Source of the DNA: Ancylomarina sp. DW003
GTDB taxonomy: Bacteria > Bacteroidota > Bacteroidia > Bacteroidales > Marinifilaceae
Direction: 5' to 3'
NCBI RefSeq assembly: GCF_029029505.1
Contig: NZ_JAKJSD010000008.1
Location: 1 to 64,000 of the forward strand
Length of the DNA: 64,000 bases
The first letter of the stretch is position 1, and every line of letters starts with the position of its first letter. Position numbers and translations under genes: made by a program. Under the pieces are notes generated by a model that worked only from the letters and a program-made list of their open reading frames with translations, ran no database searches and was not told where the DNA came from. Below are positions 9,833-19,210 of this stretch, piece after piece.

Positions 9833-10630
9833 TTACAGCCCCAGAGCCTGAGCAACGATTTCTGCGACATCCAGATTCTCAACTTCAGTTTCTTTGTTCT
9901 TAAACTTAATTCCATCTGTCAACATCGTCATACAAAATGGACAAGCCGTTGCTACTTTATCAACTTTTTGTTCAAGCACATCTTCGGTGCGTTCAATATT
10001 AACTTCCTTATCCCCTTTTTCTGCATCCTTAAACATTTGTGCACCTCCTGCTCCACAGCAAAGTGCCGAACTTTTACAACGTTTCATCTCCTTAACTTCA
10101 CCGTAAACAGCTTTTACAATATTTCGAGGCGCATCATAAATCTTATTCCCACGTCCCAAATAACATGGATCATGGTAGGTGATCGACTGATTATCAAATG
10201 GATTCTTATCCAATTCCAATTTTCCTTTTTTAATCTGATCATCAATAAACTCGGTGTAGTTTATAAGTTCATAATGACCACCTAAATCGGGATATTCATT
10301 CTTAAGCGTATTATAACAGTGTGGGCAAGTGCAAATAATTTTCTTAATACCATAACCATTCAAAATCTCAATATTTTGCATGGCCTGCATCTGAAACAGC
10401 ATTTCGTTTCCTGCACGTTTGGCAGCATCTCCTGTACAACTTTCTTCAGTTCCCAGAACAGCATAACTCACACTAAGATGGTTCAAAATTTTAGCGAATG
10501 AACGAGCAACCTTCTGATATCGCATATCGAATGCACCAGCGCATCCTACCCAATACAAATACTCAACTTGTTCGCCTTTAGCAGCGACTTCAGCCATAAC
10601 CGGGATATCTATTTTTGTATCTTTATTCAT
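9833..10630 (-). CDS. CCG-domain Fe-S oxidoreductase, HdrB/HdrD-like half of a split EMO
   Basis: 265 aa with two CCG-type cysteine domains. The first has YWVGCAG, ESCTGDAAKR and CTCPHCYNT; the second has HDPCYLGRGN, ALCCGAGGAQ and ACPFCMTM. These domains bind noncubane or [4Fe-4S] clusters in heterodisulfide reductase HdrB/D and glycolate oxidase GlcF. It lies 35 bp downstream of a NarI-like membrane protein with two ferredoxin clusters and next to etfAB. In DUF224/EMO proteins the order membrane domain, 4Fe-4S, CCG, CCG lies in one chain; here it is divided between two genes in the same order. Likely the cytoplasmic module that accepts electrons from ETF. Confidence 0.88.
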   Translation of the reverse strand: MNKDTKIDIPVMAEVAAKGEQVEYLYWVGCAGAFDMRYQKVARSFAKILNHLSVSYAVLGTEESCTGDAAKRAGNEMLFQMQAMQNIEILNGYGIKKIICTCPHCYNTLKNEYPDLGGHYELINYTEFIDDQIKKGKLELDKNPFDNQSITYHDPCYLGRGNKIYDAPRNIVKAVYGEVKEMKRCKSSALCCGAGGAQMFKDAEKGDKEVNIERTEDVLEQKVDKVATACPFCMTMLTDGIKFKNKETEVENLDVAEIVAQALGL

Positions 10631-10665
10631 ATAATGTAGATATGATTTTCTTCTATTAATATTAC

Positions 10666-11925
10666 TTATTCAGCCCACTTCATTCTATCTTCAGGCGAAT
10701 ATTGCCATGGCGCACCATTGTTTTCAATATTGGCAAACATGGCATTTAATCCTGCTGGTGCCGATGCTTCTTCCATCACCAAATAACGGCGCATATCCAT
10801 AATTAAGTTGGGATGACTTATTTCGATAGGACATTCCTGAGCACAAGCATTACATGACGTACATGCCCAAATCTCTTCTTCTGATATGTAATCTCTGATT
10901 AAACTCTTTGTATCCTCTTCTCCTTTTAGAATTAGAGCTCCTTTTTCATTCATTCTGTGGCGTAGGTCAACAAATATTTTACGTGGTGACAAACGCTTAC
11001 CTGTAATATTAGCCGGACAAACATCTGTGCAACGACCACATTGCGTACATGCCAATGAATCCATATAGTTACGCCAAGTCACATCTTCAATATCCTTAAC
11101 TCCAAAACGTGTTACTTCTTCGTTGTCGTCATAAGCTGCTTCAGGATCTAACATCAGTTTAACTTCCTTAGTTACTGAATCCAGATTTGGATATTTTGTC
11201 AGAGGATCAAGGTTAGCAAGAAAGACATTAGGAACTGATAGGAAAACATGAAAATGCTTGGAATAAGGTAAGTAGTTTGCAAACACAAATATCAGTAGAA
11301 TGTGAACCCACCACCCTGATTCCTGCAGTGTTCCAAAATCATAAGAAGTCCATTCTATAATTTGTGCTGAGACAGGGTAAACACCCAAAATATGATTAGA
11401 GTGATTACTTAAATATCCCAAATTAAACACCAATAGAGACAACATCAGAAAACCAATAAAGTAAAGCGATAACTCTGCATCTCGATTTGTTTTTGCAGTA
11501 ATCTCCTCTCCTTTTAAGCGCTTAATATTCATGAACTTTCGTCGAATAAGAAAGAAGACAATGAAAACTATAATAATAAAAGCAAACACGTCACCTGAAG
11601 CCATTATTACATCATAAAATGTCCCCATAAAAGCAAATGACCTGTCCTCACCAATAAGACCATCGAAAACCATTTCAACACTTCCAAATGTAATCACGAG
11701 AAATCCCCAAAAAACGAGAGCATGCATAAATCCGACCACTGGCTTTCGAAAAATTTTAGTCTGCCCAAAAGCTACATTTAATGTTCGGCTTATACGTGCA
11801 GAAATATTTTTAATTGGATAAGCTGCTTTAGTTAATCTAAAGAAAGCCCTTAAACGAAATACCGACCAGGTAAAAACACCCAAGGTTATTAGAAGTACAA
11901 CTGTAAATAAGGTCTGCTTTATCAT
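10666..11925 (-). CDS. membrane cytochrome b-like protein with two [4Fe-4S] motifs (EMO membrane half)
   Basis: 419 aa. About five transmembrane helices in the first 245 residues (starting TLFTVVLLITLGVFTW) contain membrane His residues (FMHALVFWG, WWVHILLIF, SKHFHVF) suited to haem b ligation as in NarI/HdrE. Two ferredoxin motifs follow: CTQCGRCTDVCP and CTSCNACAQECP. The arrangement matches the N-terminal two-thirds of EMO/DUF224 proteins, which pass electrons between EtfAB and menaquinone during acyl-CoA oxidation. Position between etfA and the CCG gene supports that role. The haem ligands are inferred from pattern only. Confidence 0.88.
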   Translation of the reverse strand: MIKQTLFTVVLLITLGVFTWSVFRLRAFFRLTKAAYPIKNISARISRTLNVAFGQTKIFRKPVVGFMHALVFWGFLVITFGSVEMVFDGLIGEDRSFAFMGTFYDVIMASGDVFAFIIIVFIVFFLIRRKFMNIKRLKGEEITAKTNRDAELSLYFIGFLMLSLLVFNLGYLSNHSNHILGVYPVSAQIIEWTSYDFGTLQESGWWVHILLIFVFANYLPYSKHFHVFLSVPNVFLANLDPLTKYPNLDSVTKEVKLMLDPEAAYDDNEEVTRFGVKDIEDVTWRNYMDSLACTQCGRCTDVCPANITGKRLSPRKIFVDLRHRMNEKGALILKGEEDTKSLIRDYISEEEIWACTSCNACAQECPIEISHPNLIMDMRRYLVMEEASAPAGLNAMFANIENNGAPWQYSPEDRMKWAE

Positions 11926-11991
11926 GATGATTTTTAATTTAATGATAAATCAATAAACAAAGAGTCAGCTTTTAAGGCCGACTCAACTATA

Positions 11992-12957
11992 TTACTCTCC
12001 ACTATTGATAATGCTTGTTAACTTAGGAAGTACAGACATAGCATCACCTACAACTCCATAATCAGCAACAGAAAAAATAGGAGCTTCGGGGTCCGTATTA
12101 ATGGCAACTATGCATTTCGAACGACTAATTCCGGCCACATGTTGTATTGCTCCTGAAATCCCCACTGCAAAATATAAATTTGGTGCAACAACTTTCCCTG
12201 TCTGCCCCACATGTTCTTCGTGTCCACGCCAACCGTCATCTGACACAGGTCGTGAACATGCCGTTGCAGCTCCTAAGGCTGAAGCCAAATCCTCTACCGG
12301 TTGCCAATTATCCGCTGATTTCATTCCTCTACCGGCTGAGACAACAATATCTGCATCAGCTAAAATAACTTTATTCTCTGCACTCTCTGTTGACCTTACT
12401 TTTATCTTGAAAATATCGTCACTCAATTCCGGAGAAAACTTCTCAATATTAACAGAGACTACATTTTCTTTAATTCCAAAAGAATTCTTCGATAGCGTCA
12501 AGATCTTCTTGTCGGAATCAATTTGAACGAAAGCAAAAGCTTTTCCTGAAAACACCTGCTTTTTAACGATAAATGGATCCAAGGATTTTGGAACATCGAG
12601 AACAGCTGCTGCCAAACCTGCTTGTAATTTGACAGATAAACGTGGAGAAATAGCTTTTCCCGAATTATTATCACTTAAAACGACAAGAGATGCCTCCTCT
12701 TTATTTACTACTTGAGAAATAACTTCAGCATAAATACGACTACTAAGAATATTTAGTCGTGAATCTTCAACTGAAATAATTTTATCGGCACCATATTGTG
12801 CTAATTTTTCCAATTCAGTTTCTTCAACTTCTCCTATTGAAAGAATCAAAGTTTGTGTGTTTAAACGAGACGCCAAATCCTTAGCATAGGATACCAACTC
12901 ATAGGTTGATTTCTTAAATTTACCGTCCCAATTTTTTGCAAATGCGATTACTGACAT
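11992..12957 (-). CDS. etfA: electron transfer flavoprotein subunit alpha
   Basis: 321 aa, standard EtfA length. The C-terminal FAD domain carries VSAGRGMKSADNW, SRPVSDDGWRGHEEHVGQTG, VVAPNLYFAVGISGAIQH and IVAINTDPEAPIF, the classical EtfA signature region. With EtfB it forms a soluble FAD/AMP heterodimer carrying electrons from the acyl-CoA dehydrogenases. It follows etfB by 55 bp and precedes the membrane Fe-S gene by 66 bp. The direct genetic link to a membrane oxidoreductase suggests an ordinary, quinone-coupled ETF rather than a bifurcating one, but bifurcation cannot be excluded from sequence alone. Confidence 0.96.
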   Translation of the reverse strand: MSVIAFAKNWDGKFKKSTYELVSYAKDLASRLNTQTLILSIGEVEETELEKLAQYGADKIISVEDSRLNILSSRIYAEVISQVVNKEEASLVVLSDNNSGKAISPRLSVKLQAGLAAAVLDVPKSLDPFIVKKQVFSGKAFAFVQIDSDKKILTLSKNSFGIKENVVSVNIEKFSPELSDDIFKIKVRSTESAENKVILADADIVVSAGRGMKSADNWQPVEDLASALGAATACSRPVSDDGWRGHEEHVGQTGKVVAPNLYFAVGISGAIQHVAGISRSKCIVAINTDPEAPIFSVADYGVVGDAMSVLPKLTSIINSGE

Positions 12958-13012
12958 AGCATATATTTTTTGAATTAATCTTCTATTTTACAACACTCAA
13001 GCTCATGAGGTT

Positions 13013-13762
13013 TTATAAAACCTTTGCTTCTGATTTAAGTAAATCAACTAAAGCTTCAAGACGTTCTTCACTTATCATTCGGCAAGACGCTTTAGCTTGA
13101 GGCAACTCAAATTCAACAATATGACTTAGAGCTTTTAGATCAACAGGAGAAACGACTTCTAATGGCTTTTTCCTTGCCATCATAATACCTCGCATTGCCG
13201 GAATCCGTGGTTCATTGGTAATTCCTTTTTGAACAATGCCTACAAAGGGTGCTTGTAACTCTAAAACTTGTTTTCCACCTGGTATTGCTCTATGAATAAT
13301 GATTTCACCATTATCAACTTCTAATTTTGTCATTGAAGAAATCGCAGGACAATCAAGAAATTCACTCAGCATTCCTCCAACAGAAGAACCATTATAATCA
13401 CTCGATTCGATACCACTTAAAACGATATCAAATGGATTATTCTTTATGTAATCGGCTATTTGTCCTGCAACAAAATAAGCATCCAAAGGTTCGGCATCGA
13501 TTCTAATGGCTTTATCAGCTCCAATTGCCAATGCTTTTCTAAGTGTGGCGTCAGACTTTGCTAATCCAACATTTACAACACAAACTTCGTCAAAGGAATT
13601 TGAGCTGTCTTCTTTTAATTCAATTGCTCTGGTTAAAGCGAGTTCGTCCCAAGGATTGATAATCCACTGTACGCCTGCATCATCAACTTGGGTATTGTTG
13701 TTGGCAAACTTAATTTTGGTGGTCGTATCCGGAACATTACTGATACAAACTAATATCTTCAT
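13013..13762 (-). CDS. etfB: electron transfer flavoprotein subunit beta
   Basis: 249 aa with the EtfB pattern: MKILVCISNVPDTT at the N-terminus, NPWDELALTRAIELKE, and the AMP-site region VLSGIESSDYNGSSVGGMLSEFL. Partner of EtfA encoded just downstream. It lies between the acyl-CoA dehydrogenase (93 bp upstream) and etfA, giving the usual bcd-etfB-etfA order of butyryl-CoA dehydrogenase clusters. ATG start confirmed. Confidence 0.96.
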   Translation of the reverse strand: MKILVCISNVPDTTTKIKFANNNTQVDDAGVQWIINPWDELALTRAIELKEDSSNSFDEVCVVNVGLAKSDATLRKALAIGADKAIRIDAEPLDAYFVAGQIADYIKNNPFDIVLSGIESSDYNGSSVGGMLSEFLDCPAISSMTKLEVDNGEIIIHRAIPGGKQVLELQAPFVGIVQKGITNEPRIPAMRGIMMARKKPLEVVSPVDLKALSHIVEFELPQAKASCRMISEERLEALVDLLKSEAKVL

Positions 13763-13855
13763 ATGGTTTATATTTTTGTGGTTAGTGTTGATTTATAGCT
13801 CTTAAGAACTCCTTCGAACCCTAATAGTCATAAATCCTTAATTAAGATAATCAAT

Positions 13856-14995
13856 CTATGCTAATAAACCCCTTGAAATAACAATTTTTTGTATCTCCGA
13901 GGTTCCTTCATAAATCTGAGTTAATTTGGCTTCACGCATCAAGCGTTCTACATGGTACTCTTTCACATAGCCATTTCCTCCATGAATTTGAACAGCTTCA
14001 GTCGTAACTTTCATTGCGGTTTCTGCGGCATAAAGCTTAGCCATAGCACTGGCCTGTCCGTATGGTTTTCCCTGATCCTTTAACCAAGCTGCTTTTAAAC
14101 AAAAATATCGTGCTGCTTCAATTTCAACTGCCATATCAGCAAGTTTAAAAGCAATAGCCTGATGTTTGATAATTTCTTTTCCGAAGGTCTTTCGTTCCTG
14201 AGCATATTGCAATGCTAATTCGTAAGCACCAGAGGCAAGTCCTAAAGCTTGAGACGCAATACCAATACGACCACCTTCAAGTGATTTCATGGCGATTTTA
14301 AAGCCTTGTCCATCTTCTCCCAAACGATTCTCCTTAGGGATCTTTACATTATTAAACATCACAGAATGCGTATCAGAGGCACGCATTCCCATTTTATTCT
14401 CATGTGGGCCAACACTAATTCCTTCCAAGTTTGAATCTATCAGGAAAGCATTAATACCATGGTGTTTTTTCTCTGGATGTGTATGCGCAATAAGCAGGTA
14501 AGTTGAAGCCGTTCCACCTGATGTTATCCAATTCTTGATTCCATTTACTAAATAATGGTCTCCCATATCAACAGCTGTTGTTCTTTGAGAAGTAGCATCC
14601 GATCCGGCTTCCGGTTCGGAAAGAAGGAAAGCTCCAATTTTATCCCCCCTGGCCATTGGCTTTAAAAACTCTTCTTTCTGCGCCTCGCTACCATATTTTT
14701 GAACTCCCCAGCAAACCAAAGAGTTATTCACAGACATAATAACAGATACTGAAGCATCAACCTTAGAAATTTCTTCCATTGCAAGAACATAGGATACGGT
14801 ATCCATACCTCCACCGTCATATTCTGTTCCAACGAGCATGCCAAGAAAACCTAATTCTCCTAATCGCTTAACTTGTTCTTTAGGATAAATTGCATTTTCG
14901 TCACGTTCAATAACTCCTGGTAATAATTCACGTTGAGCAAAATCACGTGCTGCATCTCGAATCATCTCTTGTTCTTCGGTGAGTTCAAAATTCAT
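13856..14995 (-). CDS. short-chain (butyryl-CoA type) acyl-CoA dehydrogenase
   Basis: 379 aa, full length, starting MNFELTEEQEMIRD, the common beginning of butyryl/short-chain enzymes. Signatures: LSEPEAGSDA, NGIKNWITSGG, ERKTFGKEI, QIHGGNGYVKEY. Catalytic Glu363 lies in QIYEGTSEIQ. It interconverts butyryl-CoA and crotonyl-CoA using EtfAB encoded directly downstream. It differs throughout from the dehydrogenase at 1187, which belongs to the carboxylase operon. The thiolase gene lies 55 bp upstream. Confidence 0.93.
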   Translation of the reverse strand: MNFELTEEQEMIRDAARDFAQRELLPGVIERDENAIYPKEQVKRLGELGFLGMLVGTEYDGGGMDTVSYVLAMEEISKVDASVSVIMSVNNSLVCWGVQKYGSEAQKEEFLKPMARGDKIGAFLLSEPEAGSDATSQRTTAVDMGDHYLVNGIKNWITSGGTASTYLLIAHTHPEKKHHGINAFLIDSNLEGISVGPHENKMGMRASDTHSVMFNNVKIPKENRLGEDGQGFKIAMKSLEGGRIGIASQALGLASGAYELALQYAQERKTFGKEIIKHQAIAFKLADMAVEIEAARYFCLKAAWLKDQGKPYGQASAMAKLYAAETAMKVTTEAVQIHGGNGYVKEYHVERLMREAKLTQIYEGTSEIQKIVISRGLLA

Positions 14996-15050
14996 AATGT
15001 GGTTAATTTAAGGGTTAATAGTTTGTTGTATTTTGTGGTTATTTCTTATT

Positions 15051-16295
15051 CTATCCTTTTTTATACACGATAGATACCAAAGTCTTATCGTCTCCTCCCA
15101 TATTGATACTAAGAGCATACGGTCTGTCTGCACTTATTTCAATCTGTGCATCACCCGCTTTACCAGTTAATTGTTCCCATACGGTTACAGCCTGATGTAC
15201 ACCAGTTGCCCCTGTTGGATGCCCCCAGCCAATCAGTCCCCCGGTTGTATTTATTGGTATCTCGCCATTACGTTTTGTTTTTCCATCAATAACAAAATCA
15301 ATTCCCTTACCAGGTGCAGCCAAACCAATAGCTTCTATAGCCATTATACCTGCAATAGAGAAACAATCGTGTAACTCTATAGTACCTAACTGATCTATTG
15401 TAATACCAGCCATATCCAACGCCTTCTTAACGGCATTTTTTGTCGTTCCCAGTACCGTCGGATCATTGGGTTTACGAGTAATATCTGCTGTCATCTGAGC
15501 AAAACCAAGAACTTCAACAGCTTCTTCAGATTTAAACCCAAGTTTTTTTAATCCATCTTCTGAAACAACAGCAATTGCAGAAGCTCCATCTGAAACTTTA
15601 GAACAATCCAATACAGTTAAATGATCCACAAATTTTTTAGGATTTAGTGGCATATTAGCTGCCATCTCATATAAATTGGATTTTTTATTTTCAGTTTCCT
15701 GAGCCGTATGGCAAAGTCTTGCATTCTCAATAGCATTCTCGTACCACCGGCTCATTGCCAAACGCGAACGTTCTTTTCCATACCTTTCGTAATAAGCACC
15801 TGCTCTATCGCTAAAAACACCTGGAAAAAAGTAAGCGTGTCCATCTTTACGAGATTGATTCCATCCTGCTGCCGCAAGTATATCTGCACCATAAACAGCT
15901 TTCTTCGTATTCTGAACCTCCACACCTAAAGCTAATACAACATCGGCTGTTTCGGCTAAAACTGATTTTATAGCTGACATTAAGGCTAAACCTCCAGAAG
16001 CACATGCACCTTCAACACTTACAGCTGGTTTAAATCTTAAACCACTATCAATTAAAGGAAAAAATGCAGGTAAATTAGCCTGATTATTAAAACGTGCTGC
16101 CATAAAATTGCCTATCACACCTTCATCAACCTTTTCAGCTCCACCAATAGTCTCTATAACAGCTTGCCCTGCCTCTTTGATATAACTTTCCAAAGGACGG
16201 CCTCCTTTTTTAGGATTAAACTCGGAACGACCTGTTCCCATTGACACCGTATTATAACCGGCAAGCATGTAAATTTTTCGACGTGGAGATTTCAT
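15051..16295 (-). CDS. thiolase-family acyl-CoA acetyltransferase, SCP2-thiolase type
   Basis: 414 aa. The nucleophilic Cys is in VEGACASGG and a catalytic His in GLIGWGHPTGATG. The HDCF motif (IELHDCFS) marks the SCP2/SCP-x thiolase branch, in which that Cys takes over the acid/base role filled by the C-terminal CxG Cys in ordinary thiolases; here the C-terminus reads NMGGDD. Expected to cleave or form 3-ketoacyl-CoA. It is the first gene of the operon thiolase, acyl-CoA dehydrogenase, etfB, etfA, EMO halves, mscS. The 3-hydroxyacyl-CoA dehydrogenase and crotonase are in the neighbouring unit, so it probably completes the same cycle. Confidence 0.88.
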   Translation of the reverse strand: MKSPRRKIYMLAGYNTVSMGTGRSEFNPKKGGRPLESYIKEAGQAVIETIGGAEKVDEGVIGNFMAARFNNQANLPAFFPLIDSGLRFKPAVSVEGACASGGLALMSAIKSVLAETADVVLALGVEVQNTKKAVYGADILAAAGWNQSRKDGHAYFFPGVFSDRAGAYYERYGKERSRLAMSRWYENAIENARLCHTAQETENKKSNLYEMAANMPLNPKKFVDHLTVLDCSKVSDGASAIAVVSEDGLKKLGFKSEEAVEVLGFAQMTADITRKPNDPTVLGTTKNAVKKALDMAGITIDQLGTIELHDCFSIAGIMAIEAIGLAAPGKGIDFVIDGKTKRNGEIPINTTGGLIGWGHPTGATGVHQAVTVWEQLTGKAGDAQIEISADRPYALSINMGGDDKTLVSIVYKKG

Positions 16296-16650
16296 TGGGT
16301 TTAGTGTTTTGTGGTTAAGTTTATTCTGACAAATAGAAATTTTCTACATCTTATATTTCATGTAAAAGAAGATGCTAGTTTGATTAAATATTTTAACTGT
16401 TTTTTTATCGCAGAATATTGTTTAGCGACTTAATTTAGCAATAATTCACTTAAAATCAGAATATCACCAAACTTATTTATTTTAAATAAACATAAGCTAC
16501 TTCATACAAATCATAAACACAGCATAAAGAGCTCAAATTGATAAATTCAATATTCATTTATTATAATGCTGAAATTATTATCTAATAAAAACTTTCGCAA
16601 ACCACCCAGCAAAGAAATAATGCATTTAAATTATCGAGGTTTTGATGCAC
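16296..16650. other. intergenic leader upstream of the thiolase operon
   Basis: AT-rich non-coding stretch between the thiolase start and the terminator of the 3-hydroxyacyl-CoA dehydrogenase gene. It must hold the promoter of the thiolase-ETF operon. The best minus-strand -7 match is TAAGTTTG (complement of 16468-16475), but no -33 element sits at the right distance, so I do not call it. No coding frame or stable RNA was recognised. Confidence 0.5.
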
Positions 16651-16680
16651 AAAAAAAGCCCAACCGAAGTTGAGCTTTTA
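16651..16680 (-). terminator. Rho-independent terminator after the 3-hydroxyacyl-CoA dehydrogenase gene
   Basis: Stem 16657-16664 against 16669-16676 with a CGAA-type tetraloop and one mismatch, extended by A/T pairs and followed by a run of T on the minus strand. It lies 22 bp past the stop at 16702. Confidence 0.8.
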
Positions 16681-16701
16681 GTATTTAAAGCAAATTGAAC
16701 T

Positions 16702-18033
16702 TTATTCGAAATAATTGTTTACCGGCCCATAAGCATGATAGAAACCAGTCTCCATCACCTTATTTACAGCTTTCGTATCAGCAGCAACGCCACCATCAAC
16801 CAATAAATGACCTATAGCCATAGATTTTTGACCATAAGCAACTGCCAAATTAGAAGCTGAACTTGATAAGGTTTTCAATTCGTTAAAGAAAGGTGCTAAA
16901 ATTGCTTCTCTTTCTCTCTCACGAATTACAGTTTTCCAGTTTAATTTTTCAGATGGCTGCGGCGTAAAATACGACTCATTAGCAGCCTTTACATCAGCAA
17001 TAGCTTTATAGCTCTTAGCATCCATATCGTAAACGGCTACAATTTTCCCCTTCTCATATTGAAAGAAACCATCTTTCTGAGAACCATCAGAATATTGACC
17101 ACCCGTTACACCAAGATCTATATATTTATTTAAAATCTCATGAGATAAAGTTTCTTGAGGGAAAGCTGCTTGCATACTCTTCAGAATAAAACACATAACA
17201 TCAATTCCCACATAATCCATTAGCTGATAGATACCCATTGGACGAAGTAAAAGGTCACGGCTTACACCATCAACACGATAAATAGCATCTGCCAAACTTG
17301 TTTCATTTGTCATTGCCTTTGCCTGATCTAATGCAAACAAAGCATCACGCATAAAGTGACCATTTCCAATAAAACCAGCAACATCACTTGAGTAAACAAC
17401 AATTTTTCTCATTGATTTCGCTAACTCTTCAGAGAACTTAAGTAAGTCAGGATTGATATCTTCAACTGGAATAACTTCAAGTAATTTTTGAATTACCGGT
17501 GGGTTATAGAAATGGAATCCAACGATATCACCATTCAAACCAGCTTCTTTATCAATCTCTCCCAAAGGAATAGATGATGTATTACTTAAGAACCAAGTAT
17601 CAGGATTATTCTGCTTAATCTGTGAGAATAACTTCACTTTAAGTCCTTTATCTTCTTTAATTGCCTCAAAAACAAGCTGTGAATCGTAAGCTGTTTCAAT
17701 ACGAGTACTCGTTTTGATCATTGCCATCACGTCGTTGGCATAAGCATTAATCACTTCCTCATTCTCAACTAAATTAGCATTATCCTTATACCACTCTCTT
17801 AGCTCAACAATATTTTTCTCTCCGGATTTTAATAACTGAGATTTTAAATATTTCAAAAGTCCCTCTAAAGCTTCCGGTGAAACATCAATTGCATTAATCG
17901 TAAAGTTTTCTTCACGCTTAGCGCCTAATTTAAGTTTACCAACTTCGAAAGCTAAAAGAGCCATAATACCGCTTCCCATTTTACCTGCAGCACCAAGTAA
18001 ACTTATATTTGTATACTTATTAATGTAGTTCAT
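16702..18033 (-). CDS. 3-hydroxyacyl-CoA dehydrogenase
   Basis: 443 aa. The N-terminal Rossmann domain has GAAGKMGSG (Gly14, Gly17, Gly20), FEAIKEDKGLK, LSNTSSIPLGEI and GFHFYNPPV, followed by the helical C-terminal domain (DVAGFIGNGHF). It is longer than the typical 280-310 aa HBD, with a long insert after the first beta-strand and an extra C-terminal section, resembling a Bacteroidota subfamily. It oxidises 3-hydroxyacyl-CoA with NAD(P)+. Its partner crotonase lies 52 bp upstream in the same operon. Confidence 0.9.
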   Translation of the reverse strand: MNYINKYTNISLLGAAGKMGSGIMALLAFEVGKLKLGAKREENFTINAIDVSPEALEGLLKYLKSQLLKSGEKNIVELREWYKDNANLVENEEVINAYANDVMAMIKTSTRIETAYDSQLVFEAIKEDKGLKVKLFSQIKQNNPDTWFLSNTSSIPLGEIDKEAGLNGDIVGFHFYNPPVIQKLLEVIPVEDINPDLLKFSEELAKSMRKIVVYSSDVAGFIGNGHFMRDALFALDQAKAMTNETSLADAIYRVDGVSRDLLLRPMGIYQLMDYVGIDVMCFILKSMQAAFPQETLSHEILNKYIDLGVTGGQYSDGSQKDGFFQYEKGKIVAVYDMDAKSYKAIADVKAANESYFTPQPSEKLNWKTVIREREREAILAPFFNELKTLSSSASNLAVAYGQKSMAIGHLLVDGGVAADTKAVNKVMETGFYHAYGPVNNYFE

Positions 18034-18085
18034 TTTATTATTTTTTGATTTTGAGTTTTAGATATCTAAATATTGCAGAAGCTTA

Positions 18086-18865
18086 TTATTTCCAATTCGG
18101 CTTACGTTTCTCAATAAAGGCATTCACACCTTCGATTCTCTCTGTTTGATCAGCATGAAATAAATTACCAAACTCCTTAGATTCCGTTGCTTCGGCTTCT
18201 GTGCGATTCATTTCTTTTCCTTCGCGAAGAACAGTTTTTAACAATCGAAGTGCATTGGGACTATTTTTCGCAATTTTTTTAGCCATATCTACAGCATGAT
18301 CAAGAACTTGATCTGCTTCAGCTAATTGTTGTACCAAACCTAAATCAAACGCTTCAGTGGCCTTAACACCACCGGCCGTCATCATTAGGTACATTGCATG
18401 TCCTAAACCAACTTGTCTTAAAGCTTCAACCGTACCATTAAAACCAGGAATCAATCCTAGAGATGATTCTGGTAAGCCCAAGCGAGTATCTTTATTTGCT
18501 ACACGAATATCACAAGCTAAAGCAAGTTCTAATCCACCACCAAGTGCAAAACCATTGATAGCTGCTATAACTGGAATAGGAAGTAGTGCAATATTGCGAA
18601 ATACAGATTTTCCCTTTTCAGAAAAGTCATAACCTTCTTGAACGCTCATGTTCTGAAAAGCCTTGATATCAGCACCGGCAACAAAAGCTTTTCCAGCACC
18701 GGTTATAACTAACACTCTGACATTTATCGACTGCTTAAATGAATCAAGGAAAGATTGTAATTCATCAAAGACTTCATTGTTGAGAGCATTTAAAGCATTC
18801 GGACGATTTAAAGTCAGAATACCAACCTCACCCCGTTCTTCATAAATCAGATAAGAAAAATTCAT
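18086..18865 (-). CDS. enoyl-CoA hydratase (crotonase)
   Basis: 259 aa crotonase with both catalytic glutamates in place: Glu113 in GGGLELALACD and Glu133 in LPESSLGLIPG. Oxyanion-hole residues are in FVAGADIKAF, and the C-terminus IEKRKPNWK is typical. It hydrates crotonyl-CoA to 3-hydroxybutyryl-CoA. First gene of a two-gene operon with 3-hydroxyacyl-CoA dehydrogenase. With the thiolase and acyl-CoA dehydrogenase of the next operon all four beta-oxidation steps are covered. Confidence 0.94.
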   Translation of the reverse strand: MNFSYLIYEERGEVGILTLNRPNALNALNNEVFDELQSFLDSFKQSINVRVLVITGAGKAFVAGADIKAFQNMSVQEGYDFSEKGKSVFRNIALLPIPVIAAINGFALGGGLELALACDIRVANKDTRLGLPESSLGLIPGFNGTVEALRQVGLGHAMYLMMTAGGVKATEAFDLGLVQQLAEADQVLDHAVDMAKKIAKNSPNALRLLKTVLREGKEMNRTEAEATESKEFGNLFHADQTERIEGVNAFIEKRKPNWK

Positions 18866-19210
18866 AAGATTGTTTTGTGTAAGTATTTGGTATGATTTAA
18901 TTCAATATTTAACATCAAAAAATGTTTTTGTTCAAGAATGATTAAATATCTTAACCTTTCGAAAACCTTTGCATTAAAGATCATAAATTTAGAAAAAAAA
19001 GTGACTTGTTGAATTAATCGCTTCATAGAAAATCTTATCCTACTAATTCACTGAATTAAAATCGATTAATTAAACATTGTATTGAAATAAGTTATATTTT
19101 ACACGTAAAAAGAGACAACAGATAAATAATTAACACCTTTTTTAGGCTCATTCAAGCCCAAATCCGGATATCATTATTTAAATACTATCTTCGCAAACAA
19201 ATTAAAACAC
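18866..19210. other. divergent intergenic region, crotonase / U32 gene
   Basis: AT-rich promoter region serving the minus-strand crotonase operon and the plus-strand U32 gene. A near-consensus -7 element TATCTTCG at 19186-19193 lies 18 bp before the U32 start. No -33 partner or operator was recognised, and there is no coding frame. Confidence 0.45.

Noticed and set aside
12101-12526. 141-aa plus-strand frame opposite etfA
   Set aside because: Pure shadow of a strongly conserved etfA frame.
16468-16475. -7 promoter element for the thiolase operon
   Set aside because: Matches TAnnTTTG on the minus strand, but the nearest TTTG lies 31 bp away, outside the usual spacing.
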